A stretch of 56,459 nt of DNA from Prochlorococcus sp. AG-315-B03 (GCA_003283745.1 QBWA01000004.1:1-56459), one strand, 5' to 3'; positions 46,223-55,855 are shown, counted from the first letter of the stretch. The notes: generated by a model from the sequence alone, not told the origin. Program-made: numbers and translations.

Positions 46223-47377
46223 TTATTTTGCTTGATTCCAAGCCTCTATTCCTCCTTCAATATTGATACTATTTATTCCAAACTTCTCTAAATATTTGAC
46301 TGCTCTAATTGAGCTCTTCCCAGTTTTACAGCAAATGTAAAGATCATAATCGGTCGAATTATTTTGGATTTGATCAAGTACCTCTCCACTTTCAATTTTA
46401 TATAGAGGTATTGACTTGGATCCTGGTATCGAACCTTCTAAAAATTCTTTTAAGTTACGAACATCTATGATTGATATCTTTTCTGGTTGTTTATTTAGCA
46501 ATAATTTAAGATCTTTTACAGAGATACTTTTTATTTTTGAACTGACATTGGCTTTATTTTTTGAGTTTATATTAGAACAGAATTTATCATAATCTATAAG
46601 CTTATGTATTGTTTTATTTGCTGGATCAGGTTTTAATGTTAGCTCTCTGAAGCTCATCTTTAGAGCATTAAAGATCAATAATCTTCCGTTAAGCGGCTTC
46701 CCGATTTGCGTAATTATCTTGATAGCTTCTGTTGCTTGAATTGTACCGATTATGCCTGGCAAAACACCCATAACTCCAGCTTCAGAACAAGATGGAATCA
46801 ATTCTAGTGGAGGTGGTATTGGAATTAAATCTCTATAGTTAGGACTTTCTCTAGTTAGATTAAAAACACTAGCTTGCCCTTCAAATCCTGCAATAGATCC
46901 ATATACATAAGGCTTACCTAGGATTGTGGAAGCATCATTTATTAAATATCTAGTTGGAAAGTTATCTGAACAATCACAAATGACATCATAATCATTAATT
47001 ATATTTAAAGCATTATTTTGGGTTAGTTTTTGGTTGAATAAATCGATTTTACAAAAAGGGTTTATCTTGAGGAGATGTTTTTTAGCTGAATCAGTTTTTT
47101 TTGTGCCAATTGAAGTTGTTCTATGAATTATTTGTCTTTGCAAGTTAGAATCTTCTACTAAATCAAAGTCAACTATTCCAATACGTCCGATTCCTGCAGC
47201 CGCAAGATAAATTAAAAGCGGAGAGCCAAGCCCTCCTGTTCCAATAGTTATAACTGAACTATTTTTGAGTTTTTTTTGTCCTTTTAGTCCTATTTCAGGA
47301 AGACTTAAATGTCTTGCATACCTTGAAACTTCTTCAGGCGTCAGATTTACTTTCTGATCATTTTCTCCCATTATCAA
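46223..47377 (-). CDS. moeB: E1-like adenylyltransferase with C-terminal rhodanese domain (MoeB/MoeZ type)
   Basis: Activates the C-terminal glycine of small sulfur-carrier proteins (MoaD/ThiS type) and passes sulfur on. The N-terminal E1 domain has GTGGLGSPLLIYLAAAG (residues 46-62), D70 at the end of IGIVDFD, and the candidate cysteine C197 in IPSCSEAGVMG. The zinc CxxC pairs of E. coli MoeB are absent, which I recall as common in cyanobacterial members. The rhodanese domain begins near residue 285, with its active-site loop at CCKTGKSS (C350). It lies 18 bp after a JAMM peptidase gene on the same strand. Confidence 0.9.
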   Translation of the reverse strand: MIMGENDQKVNLTPEEVSRYARHLSLPEIGLKGQKKLKNSSVITIGTGGLGSPLLIYLAAAGIGRIGIVDFDLVEDSNLQRQIIHRTTSIGTKKTDSAKKHLLKINPFCKIDLFNQKLTQNNALNIINDYDVICDCSDNFPTRYLINDASTILGKPYVYGSIAGFEGQASVFNLTRESPNYRDLIPIPPPLELIPSCSEAGVMGVLPGIIGTIQATEAIKIITQIGKPLNGRLLIFNALKMSFRELTLKPDPANKTIHKLIDYDKFCSNINSKNKANVSSKIKSISVKDLKLLLNKQPEKISIIDVRNLKEFLEGSIPGSKSIPLYKIESGEVLDQIQNNSTDYDLYICCKTGKSSIRAVKYLEKFGINSINIEGGIEAWNQAK

Positions 47378-47395
47378 AATCTTTCATGATGTAGT

Positions 47396-47908
47396 TTACG
47401 TTAAAGAGAAAAACTCAACTTTCACATTATGAAAGCTATCTTTATTCTCAATCCACCATGCTTTTAAAGAACCATGTCTATCAGCTATAACCATAAGACC
47501 AGGTGAGTGGTGCCATAGTAAATCAATTTTGGAAGGTATGTTGTTACCTAATGGATGAGAGTGTGCGCAACATAGAATTTCAAGATTATATTTTCTTGCC
47601 CATCGTTGAGCTGCAATTTGATCTTTAGCATCTATTTCAAAACGATTTCTTTTCGATAAAGGGTTTAAATTTTTCTTTTTTCTCAAATCTATTTTTGGCT
47701 CACATAACCTGGAATTAGATTTTTTCCAGACATTAGAACATTGCCAAGAATTTTTTATTTCCCAAAAGTTCTTTTCTTTATTATCTAGCGAAGTTCTTTT
47801 GTTCCCAATTAAGATTGCACATCCTTCCTGAGGTTCTACTGCTTTTAAGTTTTCACATAGGAAAAGATGGCAGTTGTTATGGAATTCGATATGTTCAGGA
47901 ATTTTCAT
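47396..47908 (-). CDS. JAMM/MPN metallopeptidase
   Basis: Zinc isopeptidase-like protein of 170 residues. The full JAMM signature is present: E28 (QEGCAILIG), H116 and H118 in HSHP, S126 and D129 (SKID), spaced H-x-H-x7-S-x2-D. Prokaryotic members often sit beside E1-like enzymes and trim C-terminal extensions of sulfur-carrier proteins, as described for the CysO-processing type. Here the next gene on the same strand is the E1/rhodanese protein, with an 18-bp gap. No carrier protein gene is adjacent. The middle section (residues 40-88) is lysine-rich and variable. Confidence 0.88.
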   Translation of the reverse strand: MKIPEHIEFHNNCHLFLCENLKAVEPQEGCAILIGNKRTSLDNKEKNFWEIKNSWQCSNVWKKSNSRLCEPKIDLRKKKNLNPLSKRNRFEIDAKDQIAAQRWARKYNLEILCCAHSHPLGNNIPSKIDLLWHHSPGLMVIADRHGSLKAWWIENKDSFHNVKVEFFSLT

Positions 47909-48030
47909 ATGAAAACCTAATTTGATTCGGTACTCTCTACATTTTGGTTCGGAGTTATCGATATATTGCCTATGGCGTTTATAAGATTAATTCGATAAGG
48001 TTTGTTCATATTGCTTAGCCGCTTGTGTTC

Positions 48031-48393
48031 ATGTCTGATGTAAATCCTGAGTCAAAAGACGACTCCAATTCAAATAAAACTGAAGGAATTAGTTTTTCAG
48101 AACGTTACAGTGACGTAATGGGAAAAGTCAATGAGTCATTGAACAAGATTGATTGGACTCAAATGGGTAAATATGGTAAAGCTGCAGGGATTATTGCAGT
48201 CGTAATTCTTGCCCAAGTTTTGATTAAGATTGTTATTGATACAATAAACTTCTTCCCAATTCTACCTGGCTTATTAGAACTTCTTGGAGTCGTAGTTTTA
48301 GGTCAGTGGAGCTGGCAAAACTTAAAAACAAGTGAAAGAAGAACAGCAGTATTTGAAAAAGTTCAAAACCTTAAAAAAGAATATTTAGGTTAA
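48031..48393 (+). CDS. CAAD-domain (CURT1-like) thylakoid membrane protein
   Basis: 120 residues from ATG 48031 (MSDVNPESKDD); a GTG at 48025 would add two. An acidic, flexible N-terminus is followed by an amphipathic part (YSDVMGKVNESLNKIDW), then two hydrophobic segments, KAAGIIAVVILAQVLIKIVI and FPILPGLLELLGVVVLGQWS, and the LKTSERRTAVFEKVQNLKKEY tail. This is the CAAD domain pattern, related to CURT1, which bends thylakoid membranes in plants. Its own terminator follows and runs into the end of the opposite gene. Confidence 0.85.
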   Translation: MSDVNPESKDDSNSNKTEGISFSERYSDVMGKVNESLNKIDWTQMGKYGKAAGIIAVVILAQVLIKIVIDTINFFPILPGLLELLGVVVLGQWSWQNLKTSERRTAVFEKVQNLKKEYLG

Positions 48394-48419
48394 CTTTTAC
48401 TTTGTTTTTTTAAGTTCTT

Positions 48420-48460
48420 AAAACTAAGACTTGATTGAAAAATCATGTCTTAGTTTTTTT
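48420..48460 (+). terminator. Terminator of the CAAD gene, overlapping an opposite coding end
   Basis: Stem AAAACTAAGAC (48420-48430) with GTCTTAGTTTT (48447-48457), extended inside by TGATT/AATCA, then a T run to 48460. The hairpin includes the final codons of the minus-strand kinase-like gene ending at 48424, so one sequence serves as terminator and protein C-terminus. Confidence 0.8.
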
Positions 48461-49323
48461 ATTGTCTTTAATACTGATTCTTTATAAGATCCACCAAAGA
48501 TATTTGCGTGATTTAGTAAGTGATAAAGATTATATACTTCAACTCTTTCCTCAGATGATTTATTTAGAGGCCAAATTTCTTCATATCCACGATAAAAATC
48601 TGAACTAAACCCTCCAAATAATCTAGTCATAGCTATATCAACTTCTCTATCTCCCCAATAGCAAGCTGGATCATATAGACATCCCAAACCATTTTTATTA
48701 GTCCCACAATTACCACTCCAAAGGTCGCCATGAAGGATTGATGGACTGGGTTTGTGATTATTTAAATATGAACCAAAATAGACTAAAATATCTTTATATT
48801 CTTCAATGTTTATTCCCCATTTTCTTGCGATTCTTAACTGTGGCTCTAGACGATATTTTATAAAATATTCCCCCCAGTTGTTATCCCAACCCCTTTCCTG
48901 ATAGTTGGTACCTATAAAACCCTCACTTTCCCATCCGAAATTCTTTTTGCTTTCTCTTGATGAGGACTTATGAAGTAAGGCTAAACCTTGACCAAGGATT
49001 GTTTGGGTACATTGTTCAAGATTTATCCATGTCAGACAAAGTATGGAAATTTCATTGTATTCGATAAGTTCCAATGGCTCAGGAATATAGATATAAGATT
49101 CATTAGAATATTCTCTCAGATTTACAAGGCATTCATATTCATACATAAACATATTAAAATTGTTTATGTGGTTTGTTTTTGCGAACACTCTATGCCCATT
49201 TTGTAAATGAATACACCATGCTTTGTGAATACAACCTCCTCCAACAGGAGTTATTTTTTCTACACATGAGCTTTTAGTTATCTTGTTTGAATTTGTAATA
49301 GCTTCTTTTATTAAATCTTCCAT
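48424..49323 (-). CDS. Fructosamine kinase-family protein
   Basis: 299 residues. The phosphotransferase fold is shown by VFAKTNH (the ATP lysine region), the catalytic loop SILHGDLWSGNCGTN and the metal site LYDPACYWGDREVDIAMTRLFGGF. These match the fructosamine/ketosamine-3-kinase family, which removes sugars bound to protein amines (deglycation). An aminoglycoside-phosphotransferase-like role is less likely given YWGDREVDIAM. Start ATG 49323. Divergent from the CrtD-like gene (29 bp). Confidence 0.88.
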   Translation of the reverse strand: MEDLIKEAITNSNKITKSSCVEKITPVGGGCIHKAWCIHLQNGHRVFAKTNHINNFNMFMYEYECLVNLREYSNESYIYIPEPLELIEYNEISILCLTWINLEQCTQTILGQGLALLHKSSSRESKKNFGWESEGFIGTNYQERGWDNNWGEYFIKYRLEPQLRIARKWGINIEEYKDILVYFGSYLNNHKPSPSILHGDLWSGNCGTNKNGLGCLYDPACYWGDREVDIAMTRLFGGFSSDFYRGYEEIWPLNKSSEERVEVYNLYHLLNHANIFGGSYKESVLKTIKKLRHDFSIKS

Positions 49324-49352
49324 TTAATTATTTTTGCCTAATAATTTGTCTT

Positions 49353-50870
49353 ATGTCTGAAGAATCTATCATTGTTGTGGGTGGAGGAATCGCAGGCTTA
49401 ACTACTGCGGCTTTGTTGGCTAAAGAAGGATATTCAGTAACTTTGATAGAAGCTCATACACAACTAGGTGGATGTGCAGGAACTTTCCATAGAAGCACAT
49501 TTATTTTTGATGTAGGAGCTACTCAGGTCGCAGGACTGGAAAAGGGAGGAATTCATCATCGTTTGTTTAATTATTTACAAATCCCAATACCTGATGCAAA
49601 AATTTTGGACCCTGGTTGTTCTGTAGATCTTTGTGATGGGACTATGCCAATTAATCTTTGGCATAATCCGCTTAAGTGGAGAGAAGAACGCGAAAAACAG
49701 TTTCCTGGCAGTGAATTATTCTGGTCATTATGTACTCAAATACATAAAAGTAATTGGGCTTTCGTAGATAGAGATCCTGTCTTGCCAATTAGTAACTTTT
49801 GGGATTTGACTGAATTAATTAAAGCAATTCGTCCTGGAAACTTATTAACAGGTGTTTTAAGTAAATTGACAATTGCTGATTTACTTAAAATATCAGGATG
49901 TGAGAAAGACAAACGTCTACGGAAATTTTTAGACCTTCAATTGAAACTTTACTCTCAAGAGCCTGCAAATAGAACCGCAGCATTATATGGAGCGACAGTT
50001 TTACAAATGGCTCAGTCACCAAGGGGGTTATGGCATCTTCAGGGTTCAATGCAAATCTTGAGTGACTCTTTGAAAAATAGTTTTCTGCGAGATGGTGGAA
50101 ATCTTTTGATTGGGCATAGAGTTACTAGTATATTTAAAGATAAAAATCTAAATAATTTCTTGATCAAGGTCATTAATAAAGGGAACAATTTGATGTGCCT
50201 GAATTCATCTGATGTAGTTTTTAGCCTTCCACCTCAATTACTTCTCGATTTAGTACCCATAGAGGGTGGTTTATCTAAAAGATATCGTCAACAAATAAAA
50301 AACTTACCGAAAGCTAGCGGAGCTTTAGTACTTTATGGGGCTATATCGCGATCTGATTTGCCAGCGAACTGTCCAAGTCATCTTCAGATTGTTGATGAGA
50401 ACTTAGGTTCTTTATTTGTATCCATAAGTGTAGATGGTGATAAACGCGCTCCCATTGGGATGGCGACATTAATAGCAAGTGTATTTACTGATATAGAGAA
50501 TTGGTCCAATATCGATTCTGAGACTTATTTATGTAAAAAAGATTTTATTAGTACACAGATCCTGGATATCCTCAATCAAAAGCTTCATCTATCAGGCAAG
50601 AGTTGGTTGCATAAAGAACTAGCAACGCCTAAAAGCTTTGAAAAGTGGACACGTCGTCCAGGTGGGATAGTTGGTGGGCTTGGTCAGCATCCATCTCAAT
50701 TTGGCCCTTTTGGCTTGCCAAGTCGATCTCCTCTTGACGGGTTGTGGCTTTGTGGCGATTCAATATATCCCGGTGAAGGTACTGCAGGTGTTAGTCAATC
50801 AGCATTGATGGTATCTAGGCAAATTATGGCAGCAAAAGGTAGACGATTAGATATTCCTATCTTGGGTTGA
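49353..50870 (+). CDS. CrtD/CrtH-like FAD-dependent oxidoreductase
   Basis: 505 residues. N-terminal FAD site VVGGGIAGLTTAALLAKEGYSVTLIEAH (in parts) and QLGGCAGTF, as in phytoene desaturases and carotene isomerases, and the C-terminal GLWLCGDSIYPGEGTAGVSQSALM. The overall pattern recalls the cyanobacterial CrtD (C-3',4' desaturase) group. Prochlorococcus is not known for the myxoxanthophylls that CrtD helps make, so the substrate is open and a specific symbol is not given. Its last 14 bases overlap the convergent tyrA. Confidence 0.82.
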   Translation: MSEESIIVVGGGIAGLTTAALLAKEGYSVTLIEAHTQLGGCAGTFHRSTFIFDVGATQVAGLEKGGIHHRLFNYLQIPIPDAKILDPGCSVDLCDGTMPINLWHNPLKWREEREKQFPGSELFWSLCTQIHKSNWAFVDRDPVLPISNFWDLTELIKAIRPGNLLTGVLSKLTIADLLKISGCEKDKRLRKFLDLQLKLYSQEPANRTAALYGATVLQMAQSPRGLWHLQGSMQILSDSLKNSFLRDGGNLLIGHRVTSIFKDKNLNNFLIKVINKGNNLMCLNSSDVVFSLPPQLLLDLVPIEGGLSKRYRQQIKNLPKASGALVLYGAISRSDLPANCPSHLQIVDENLGSLFVSISVDGDKRAPIGMATLIASVFTDIENWSNIDSETYLCKKDFISTQILDILNQKLHLSGKSWLHKELATPKSFEKWTRRPGGIVGGLGQHPSQFGPFGLPSRSPLDGLWLCGDSIYPGEGTAGVSQSALMVSRQIMAAKGRRLDIPILG

Positions 50871-51738
50871 TATTCTTTTTGATCAGATCTTCTCTGATTT
50901 GTTGAGTCTTAAGTAGTTCTTTTTCTATTTCTTCCCAGTTCTCAGAAAGTAGACGTTGTTCGAGTAAATCTAGAGATTGTTTATAAGTACGTAAACTTTG
51001 GAGCATGTTTGACTTGTTAAATTTTGCCATTGCAACGCCTAGCTGAGGGTTCCCTCCACCAATTCTTGATGTATCAGCAAATCCACTAGAAACTAAGTCT
51101 TTGGCAAGAGATAATAGAGACTTATTATCTCTAATATCCATAGTCTTAAGTAAAGCAGCGCTAATGAAAACAGGCAAATGTGAAATTAAACCAACTGCCT
51201 CGTCATGAATTTTGGCTTCAGTAGTTATCCATTTGCATCCAAGTAATAAAGAAATTTGATGAATCGTTTCGAGTGCTAATTGATCAGTCTCCTTGTCAGG
51301 TGTTACTACCCATGGTTTATTCTTGAATAAATTATGTTGTCCTGCAGTTACTCCAAATTTTTCAGTACCTGTCATTGGATGGCTTGCGACAAAACGAGGA
51401 TGTAATTTCTTCCAAGTTTTTAAAACAGGTAGTTTTACGGATCCAACATCTGTAACAACAGCATTTTCTGGAATTGAATTTACTAATAATGATTCTGGCT
51501 TTAAGAGCTGCTGGAGTGGTAAAGCAATAAAAACTATTGAACAATTTTTTAATGTATCCGTATCTGTGCTGATTGTTTGAGCTAGCTTTCTTTTTCTCGC
51601 TTTTTTGGCGGTTTCTTCACGGTGAGCAATTCCATGAACATTAAAACCAAGTTTTTGAAGATCTAAACCCAAGGATCCTCCAATTAGGCCCATTCCAACA
51701 ATTCCAATATTTGTATGCGCTGTTGGTTTAAGATCCAT
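50857..51738 (-). CDS. tyrA: Prephenate/arogenate dehydrogenase
   Basis: Oxidative decarboxylation on the way to tyrosine. Rossmann motif GIVGMGLIGGSLGLDLQKLG (residues 13-32), the ASHPMTGTEKFGV catalytic region with histidine, and the helical second domain with HDEAVGLISHLPVFISAAL and GFADTSRIGGGNPQLG. 293 residues is normal for the cyanobacterial arogenate-using form. Start ATG 51738. Confidence 0.94.
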   Translation of the reverse strand: MDLKPTAHTNIGIVGMGLIGGSLGLDLQKLGFNVHGIAHREETAKKARKRKLAQTISTDTDTLKNCSIVFIALPLQQLLKPESLLVNSIPENAVVTDVGSVKLPVLKTWKKLHPRFVASHPMTGTEKFGVTAGQHNLFKNKPWVVTPDKETDQLALETIHQISLLLGCKWITTEAKIHDEAVGLISHLPVFISAALLKTMDIRDNKSLLSLAKDLVSSGFADTSRIGGGNPQLGVAMAKFNKSNMLQSLRTYKQSLDLLEQRLLSENWEEIEKELLKTQQIREDLIKKNINPR

Positions 51739-51812
51739 AAATACTATTGTTCTCTATCTTTTTTGATAGGGCAACCTAACTAAGAGAATTTATTGATATT
51801 AGGTTTTTTCTA

Positions 51813-53261
51813 ATGCTTGAGGCAAATTCTCATAACCATCTAAAAAAACTTCATCAAAAGAATCTTTCTTTGTGGCCTAATAGTTTAACTTTAACAAGAT
51901 TAATCGCTAGAAGTTTAAGACGAAGAGACAATACTTTAATTCAATTAGCCAGTGATTCTCAGAATTATTGGTGGCCTAGTCTTTTGATTCCAATTTGCTT
52001 AGAGAGCAATAATATTGTGCTTCTTCTCTCGGCTAAATTACGTCGACAAATAATTGAAGTTGAATTGCCACATTTACGAGCAAGTGGATTGAATTTTGAT
52101 TATGTCGAAGGAATTAGACGCACACCACCAGCAAATAAAATATGGTTGCTTAATCATAAACATCTATGTATTGCTTATGAAAATGATTCCCTGAGAAATT
52201 GCCAATTGATTATTCCGGAAGCTGAGTTTTTGTCTGGTGAACTTACAGAATCTATGTCGATCAAAATTACTCCAAAAGATTGGGAGAATTTAATTAAGTG
52301 TTACCCTGGTTTTGAATCAGCAATTCTTAATATTCATGAGAGATTAAGTCGAAGACTTTTTAGGCAGGCTGCTTGTAATGACGCTGCCATAAGACTTGAT
52401 TCAAGTGAGATAAAGCTTTTACGAGAGATGTTGAAGGATGAACCATCTTTTCCAATCCCTTGGGATAGGGCTTTCCGTGCTGCCACTAATGATTGGGTGC
52501 ACTGGGCTCAATTAAGTCATCAAGAACTGAAATGGGATTGGCATTTTCAGCCTGTAACTCCTTTGAAAACCCTTTCAGATCTTTGGTCCAGTCAGATTCA
52601 TTTAATGGTGACGAACTCAGGGAAAAATGATTCGTTCCTTTCAGAACTGAAACAAGCAAAATGTTCTTTTTCAGTAGAAGTTAATTTAGGTAAAACTTTG
52701 AATCAAGAACCTATTCCTCTTTTTGTACCCAAGAAACAACCTTTACCAAATACACCTTCTTTTTATCGATATTTGTTAGATCAATGTCGAAGATTGATTC
52801 TTGGTCGTAGACGTATAACTATTATTTTGATAGATGACTTACAATTACGGCTTAAATTGTTAAGTGAATTAGTTGAAGAATTTGGATTGAGAGTGGTTCA
52901 TGAAACTATTAATTCTGAGAGTAATGGGATTATTTGTTGTAGCTGTGATTGGTGGATTATTAATCAAGATCAGCTTCCAATGCCCGATCAATTGATTTTT
53001 GCAATTATTCCATTCCCTACTTTAGAATCACCTTTAATTGCAGCTAGAGCTCAAACATTTAAGAATCAAGGTAGAGATTGGTTTAGAGAATTTCTTTTAC
53101 CTGAAACTCTTAAGATCCTTCTTAGATCTATAGCAATTATTAGAGGTAAGGATGTTCGAGTTGCAATCCTTGACGGTCGCATGCGCTATAGAAGTTGGGG
53201 AAAATCAATCTTCCAAACACTTGAGCCTTGGATTCCCTTGGAGCGTTTATTGCCTTATTAA
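51813..53261 (+). CDS. DinG/XPD helicase-related protein lacking Walker A
   Basis: 482 residues. The C-terminal part matches the DinG-type helicase end: FAIIPFPTLESPLIAARAQTF, NQGRDWFREFLLPETLKILLRS and ILDGRMRYRSWGKSIFQTL. The N-terminal half has no GxGKT/S P-loop (the place reads LIQLASDSQNYWWPS) and no DEAH box that I can find. It may bind DNA without ATP-driven unwinding, or be an eroded helicase kept for another use. The frame is intact with no stop. It precedes the DUF2839 gene. Confidence 0.78.
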   Translation: MLEANSHNHLKKLHQKNLSLWPNSLTLTRLIARSLRRRDNTLIQLASDSQNYWWPSLLIPICLESNNIVLLLSAKLRRQIIEVELPHLRASGLNFDYVEGIRRTPPANKIWLLNHKHLCIAYENDSLRNCQLIIPEAEFLSGELTESMSIKITPKDWENLIKCYPGFESAILNIHERLSRRLFRQAACNDAAIRLDSSEIKLLREMLKDEPSFPIPWDRAFRAATNDWVHWAQLSHQELKWDWHFQPVTPLKTLSDLWSSQIHLMVTNSGKNDSFLSELKQAKCSFSVEVNLGKTLNQEPIPLFVPKKQPLPNTPSFYRYLLDQCRRLILGRRRITIILIDDLQLRLKLLSELVEEFGLRVVHETINSESNGIICCSCDWWIINQDQLPMPDQLIFAIIPFPTLESPLIAARAQTFKNQGRDWFREFLLPETLKILLRSIAIIRGKDVRVAILDGRMRYRSWGKSIFQTLEPWIPLERLLPY

Positions 53262-53300
53262 AATCAATCTCGTAGATTGGCAATCATTACTTTCCTCAGA

Positions 53301-53540
53301 ATGGGAGAAGCTCGTCGTAGATCCAAAGAAGGCTTGTTACCAAGGGATAGGAAAAATCCAAAGAATGAATCCCCACGTATTGTTTCTTGGTTTCCTGTGA
53401 CACAAGCTCAAAGAGATCAGTTTATTCGGTTAAGTATTCGAGGAGGATGGATAGGTATTATTTTATTGGTTTTGCTTTGGGTTGTCGTTCGATTTCTTGG
53501 ACCCGCTGCAGGATGGTGGGTACCTGCAGATATGAGATAA
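53301..53540 (+). CDS. DUF2839-family small membrane protein
   Basis: 79 residues from ATG 53301 (MGEARRRSKEGLLPRDRK), chosen because the family begins MGEA(K/R)RR. An upstream start would add MAIITFLR. One transmembrane segment (WIGIILLVLLWVVVRFLG) near the end. Function unknown. Confidence 0.82.
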   Translation: MGEARRRSKEGLLPRDRKNPKNESPRIVSWFPVTQAQRDQFIRLSIRGGWIGIILLVLLWVVVRFLGPAAGWWVPADMR

Positions 53541-53564
53541 ATCTTGTATAAGTATCTCTCTTAC

Positions 53565-54698
53565 TTAGCCATCTGCTGATACCTGACGTACTTCTGCTCG
53601 TGATGCAGCATTGCGAGCAGCAGCTGCTAATGGACGCATTGAATTAGCACTGACCTCTGATCCTTCGATTAATTTTTCTTTCACTAATTTCTCAATTATT
53701 TCTTTTGCTTCAGGATTTTGTTCAAGCCAACTAATTGTATTGTCTCTGCCTTGACCAATATTGTCACCTTCGTAGCTATACCAAGCTCCTTTACGAGTAA
53801 CGATATTAGTTTCATCTGCCAAATCAAGAAGACAACCAAGAGTGCTAATTCCTTTTCCAAAAAGAATGTCAAATTCGGCTATTCGAAATGGGGGTGCAAC
53901 TTTGTTTTTTGCTACTTTAACTTTTGCACGAATTCCATATTCTTCTGTTCCTCTTTTAAGTGTTTGAATGCGACGGATATCTAATCTTACAGAGGCATAA
54001 AACTTAAGAGCATTCCCACCAGTTGTAGTCTCTGGGTTCCCATATGTAATACCAATTTTAAGACGCAATTGATTTAGGAAGATTACTGTGCATCCAGACT
54101 TACCTATATTTCCAGTAATTTTTCTCATTGCTTGACTCATTAAACGAGCTTGGGCGCCTACTGAATGATCACCCATCTCGCCTTCTATTTCTGAACGAGG
54201 TGTTAGTGCAGCGACGGAGTCAACAACAACTAGATCTACGGCAGCAGATCTAATGAGTTGGTCAACGATTTCCAAAGCCATCTCTCCTGTATCCGGTTGA
54301 GATACGAGAAGATTCTCTATATCAACACCAAGAGAAGCTGCATAGACTGGATCAAGAGCATGTTCTGCATCTACAAAGGCAGCAACTCCGCCGTTACGTT
54401 GAATTTCTGCTATAGCATGTAATGTAAGCGTTGTTTTGCCAGAACTTTCAGGACCATAAACCTCTATTACACGTCCTTTTGGATAGCCGCCGCCAAGAGC
54501 TAAATCAAGTGTTAGGGCACCAGTCGATATTGTTTCTACTCGCATCTTTGAGGCGTCCCCTAGGCGCATGATCGAACCTTTTCCAAAGTTTCGTTCTATT
54601 TGCCCAACCACTAAATTCAATGCTTTTTCTTTTTCCCCGGATTTTGCGTCCATTGTTTTTGATGCAGCTGATTGGAGTGGTTTGACTTCGCTTGACAT
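53565..54698 (-). CDS. recA: Recombinase RecA
   Basis: Strand-exchange protein and LexA co-protease. 377 residues with Walker [11 protein letters not shown] (about 80-89), [24 protein letters not shown] (Walker B), the L1/L2 loops around MSQAMRKI and [17 protein letters not shown], and a basic/alanine-rich C-terminus. Start ATG 54698 ([11 protein letters not shown]). No LexA-like palindrome is obvious upstream. Confidence 0.98.
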   Translation of the reverse strand: MSSEVKPLQSAASKTMDAKSGEKEKALNLVVGQIERNFGKGSIMRLGDASKMRVETISTGALTLDLALGGGYPKGRVIEVYGPESSGKTTLTLHAIAEIQRNGGVAAFVDAEHALDPVYAASLGVDIENLLVSQPDTGEMALEIVDQLIRSAAVDLVVVDSVAALTPRSEIEGEMGDHSVGAQARLMSQAMRKITGNIGKSGCTVIFLNQLRLKIGITYGNPETTTGGNALKFYASVRLDIRRIQTLKRGTEEYGIRAKVKVAKNKVAPPFRIAEFDILFGKGISTLGCLLDLADETNIVTRKGAWYSYEGDNIGQGRDNTISWLEQNPEAKEIIEKLVKEKLIEGSEVSANSMRPLAAAARNAASRAEVRQVSADG

Positions 54699-54810
54699 GA
54701 CAAGTAACTTTAATTTAGAGGGACAACAACAGACGTTGGAATTGATAATTAAATACTCAGATTCTCAACGAATATCAATCAGACCGATAGTACAGACGTA
54801 CGCTATTTAG

Positions 54811-55590
54811 TCAAGGCCAGTTCGAAATAGGTTCTCTTAAAGTTTCTAGATCTAGTAATTGAATACCAGAAGGAAGATTCTTTCGATCCTGAGGTTTTAA
54901 GTACCCCCAACTTGCTAAGTAGCAAGGGATAGATTTTAATTTTGGATCTTCCAGGACTTTTTCTAAGGTGCTTCTACGATCTTCTATAAATCCGCGAATG
55001 ATTCTTTGATGTAAGAGTTGGTTTAAAACATCTATTTTGCTTCCTGATTCGTGACCAAAAATAAGTTTTGGCTGCAGGTTGAAACAATTCAGAAGTTTTT
55101 TTGTGAACTCAATACTTTTTGTTGTTAAAATAGCAAACTCAATTTCTTCTTTTTCAAGGATCTGGAGTCTTTGAATCACTGAAGAAAAGGGCCGATGATA
55201 ATTTAACCATTGATTGAAATTATGTGATATAGCTTCTCTTCGTGTTTGATTTAAAGCTTCTTGTAATTGAGAAGATGTCCAACCCCATTTGTTAAGAGCT
55301 AAAGAGCATTCTTTTGAATAATTTCTTGAGAAAGTTTGAATACCTTTTAAGTTTATTTGACTATTTTTATGGGAACATTCAGCAGCCAAGATAACCATTT
55401 CCCAACCATGGTGAACCCAGGGTCTCATTGCCTTAAAAGTTGTGGGGATCTCGCTAGGCAAAAAAATTACTTCTTTTTCTTGAGGAGAAAGTATGTTGAG
55501 ACAAGTTTGACGAGAACTTGACCAATACTCTTCAATGCCGTCAACGATGACACCATCAAAATCAAGAACAAGTAAAGGTTTCTTTATCAC
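54811..55590 (-). CDS. HAD-superfamily hydrolase
   Basis: 259 residues. Motif I is LVLDFDGVIVDGIEEYW with both aspartates, motif II is ILTTKSIEF, a lysine lies in GHESGSKIDVL, and acidic motif IV is FIEDRRSTLEKVL. The large cap insert (residues about 50-130) is of the C1 helical type. Probably a phosphatase; substrate unknown. It lies between recA and tRNA-Gln. Confidence 0.85.
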   Translation of the reverse strand: MIKKPLLVLDFDGVIVDGIEEYWSSSRQTCLNILSPQEKEVIFLPSEIPTTFKAMRPWVHHGWEMVILAAECSHKNSQINLKGIQTFSRNYSKECSLALNKWGWTSSQLQEALNQTRREAISHNFNQWLNYHRPFSSVIQRLQILEKEEIEFAILTTKSIEFTKKLLNCFNLQPKLIFGHESGSKIDVLNQLLHQRIIRGFIEDRRSTLEKVLEDPKLKSIPCYLASWGYLKPQDRKNLPSGIQLLDLETLREPISNWP

Positions 55591-55603
55591 TAAAAGTTGA
55601 AAA

Positions 55604-55675
55604 CTGGGCCGCTAGGATTCGAACCTAGGAATGTCGAGACCAAAACCCGATGCCTTACCACTTGGCGACGGCCCA
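55604..55675 (-). tRNA. tRNA-Gln (anticodon TTG)
   Basis: 72-nt cloverleaf on the minus strand. Acceptor TGGGCCG/CGGCCCA, discriminator G, anticodon stem TCGGG/CTCGA with one G-T pair around loop TTTTGGT giving TTG, T arm AGGTTCGAATCCT. No encoded CCA. Confidence 0.96.
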
Positions 55676-55855
55676 TTGTACCAGATCTATGTTTGCAATT
55701 GATAGCCACAGATTTGGATTCTTGCTCTTAGATGATTGCATATTTGATTCAATCCTGTCATGTCCTTATCCAGTTTTTTTTAGTTAATCAGAAAATTTCT
55801 TCTTCTATGAATCAATTGAAGCTTTCGTATGATTGATCTGGCTAAGAAAATTCAA

